Positions 4,807 to 5,624 of a DNA stretch of 5,624 nucleotides are shown here, one piece after another. Position 1 is the stretch's first letter; each line of letters starts with the position of its first letter. The stretch is taken from contig CAYMKI010000180.1 in assembly GCA_964390695.1 (NCBI GenBank), forward strand, positions 1 through 5,624. Direction: 5' to 3'. Below the pieces are notes generated by a model. It was not told the DNA's origin. It ran no database searches and worked only from the letters and a program-made list of their open reading frames with translations. Position numbers and translations under genes: made by a program. The stretch is from CAWACC01 sp964390695 (GTDB taxonomy: Bacteria > Chlamydiota > Chlamydiia > Chlamydiales > Parachlamydiaceae).

Positions 4807-5624
4807 TTATTTAGGTTGCGGACGATGATCGCCAAAAATATGAGGTTGGTTTAGAAGAGATAAGTAAGTGATGTTGCCATATTCAGAAGGAGGTGCAACA
4901 GTTTGCAATACTTCATCGAATATTCGCCTTAAACTTCCCATTGGCCGTTGAAGAATATTTGTACGAGGCTTTTTCGCAGGCATTTGTGAAACAATTTTTA
5001 AGAAGGTTGCAATTCGATTGGATATCTTTAGTGGTTGATTGCCAAACCAAGTTGGCACTTGCAATACAGAGAAGGAAGCATCGTTAAAAGGGTAAGTAAC
5101 ACACTCTGATCCAAATGTTGAATGCTTTGAGATGGAAAATTCCATGCCTGATAAGACAGCCGTTTTTTCAATACTGCTTATCATCTCTAAGGTTTTAGGA
5201 AGGCGTATACGAGATGAAGCAATACAAAGCCAGCACAGAGCCATTGCTTCCGCAGCCGTATGTCGAACATCGGGACGGCCATTACGGCATCGACACGCAA
5301 ATTCTATGAGAATTTCAGCCGCTGTCTTTTCTGGGATAGGATAGGCTTCTGCAGAAATTAGTCTTCTAATCCTTCCATGATATAAATCCATTTTCTGAGG
5401 AAAAATATGTTCGATGAATGCCACTTGCTCTGTTGGGTAGTGTTGTCTTATAAAACCCAAAAAGCTTCTCAATGCTCTCCAACGCAAACGATGTCCTTTA
5501 CCTTCATCTTGAATAGTCTGCGCTAGTTGTGTAATGAATTCCATCAGAGTTTCTTGATCCTCCGGTTCCACGATCTCGAATTCCTGAAAATCTACGTAGT
5601 ATGCTCCAAAAGATCCTTGTTTCT
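4807..5624 (-). CDS. Unidentified protein, possibly a divergent tyrosine recombinase; 5' end outside window
   Basis: The frame is open to the right edge (271 residues in the window) and ends at TAA 4807-4809. A GTG at 5571 is not a convincing start, because the codons before it continue without a stop (GAYYVDFQEFEIV). I do not recognise the family with confidence. Residues about 25-65 resemble a helical N-terminal DNA-binding domain. ALCWLCIASSRIRLPKTLEM at about 128-147 loosely resembles the first catalytic helix pair of tyrosine integrases, GSLRRIFDE at 229-237 the LRR-F block around their second arginine, and YLSLLNQPH at 253-261 the region before the nucleophile. The canonical HxxR and a terminal catalytic tyrosine are not clear, so a catalytic site is unproven. 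Its position before an excisionase-like gene fits an integrase role, but this is inference. It ends in PQPK. Confidence 0.6.
   Translation of the reverse strand, partial: KQGSFGAYYVDFQEFEIVEPEDQETLMEFITQLAQTIQDEGKGHRLRWRALRSFLGFIRQHYPTEQVAFIEHIFPQKMDLYHGRIRRLISAEAYPIPEKTAAEILIEFACRCRNGRPDVRHTAAEAMALCWLCIASSRIRLPKTLEMISSIEKTAVLSGMEFSISKHSTFGSECVTYPFNDASFSVLQVPTWFGNQPLKISNRIATFLKIVSQMPAKKPRTNILQRPMGSLRRIFDEVLQTVAPPSEYGNITYLSLLNQPHIFGDHRPQPK

Noticed and set aside
4807..5571. Right-hand gene starting at GTG 5571 (254 aa)
   Set aside because: The frame continues without a stop to the window edge and there is no ribosome-binding site before the GTG. The gene is therefore treated as 5'-truncated by the window.
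1..5624. CRISPR array, tRNA or rRNA
   Set aside because: No regularly spaced direct repeats of CRISPR size, no cloverleaf-like or rRNA-like conserved stretches were seen on either strand by eye.

Overview
The window is AT-rich bacterial DNA with two convergent gene groups that meet in a short intergenic gap at 1595-1796. No rRNA, tRNA, CRISPR array or recognisable insertion sequence was seen. The host cannot be fixed from the sequence. The low GC, the accessory gene mix and the style of the right-hand genes suggest an AT-rich, possibly host-associated bacterium; a chlamydia-like (Parachlamydiales) or similar intracellular genome is a guess, not a call.

Left module, plus strand (1-1594): three tightly packed genes. 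They are the C-terminal end of a GyrI-like/AraC effector-binding domain protein, a SAP-domain protein with a DUF6434-like region, and a CPBP-family intramembrane protease. The first two share a TAATG stop/start overlap. The protease frame is open well upstream of its first conventional start (TTG at 1010). It reaches an ATA codon at 869, placed 5 nt after a strong GGGAGG ribosome-binding site and overlapping the previous stop as ATAG. The 47 extra residues supply the first membrane segment expected of the family.

Right module, minus strand (5624 down to 1797): this looks like the replication/excision core of a plasmid, phage-like or integrative element. In transcription order it holds a 5'-truncated gene that may be a very divergent tyrosine recombinase (weak call), a 127-bp spacer with a candidate promoter, and a 66-aa excisionase-like HTH protein. 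These are followed by a 78-aa unknown, a Toprim primase plus RepA-like helicase, and a small unknown ending at 1797. The primase-helicase is split into two frames by an 8-T homopolymer lying between Walker A and Walker B. With seven T the two halves join into one 706-residue protein. Its 3' end and the DNA just beyond carry a dense cluster of GGGACA/TGTCCC motifs, including a 12-bp perfect palindrome and a 13-bp-arm hairpin, a candidate replication or regulatory site.

Points most worth a second look: the T8 split of the helicase, the hidden N-terminus and AUA start of the protease, the GGGACA cluster, and the unassigned small genes around the primase-helicase.
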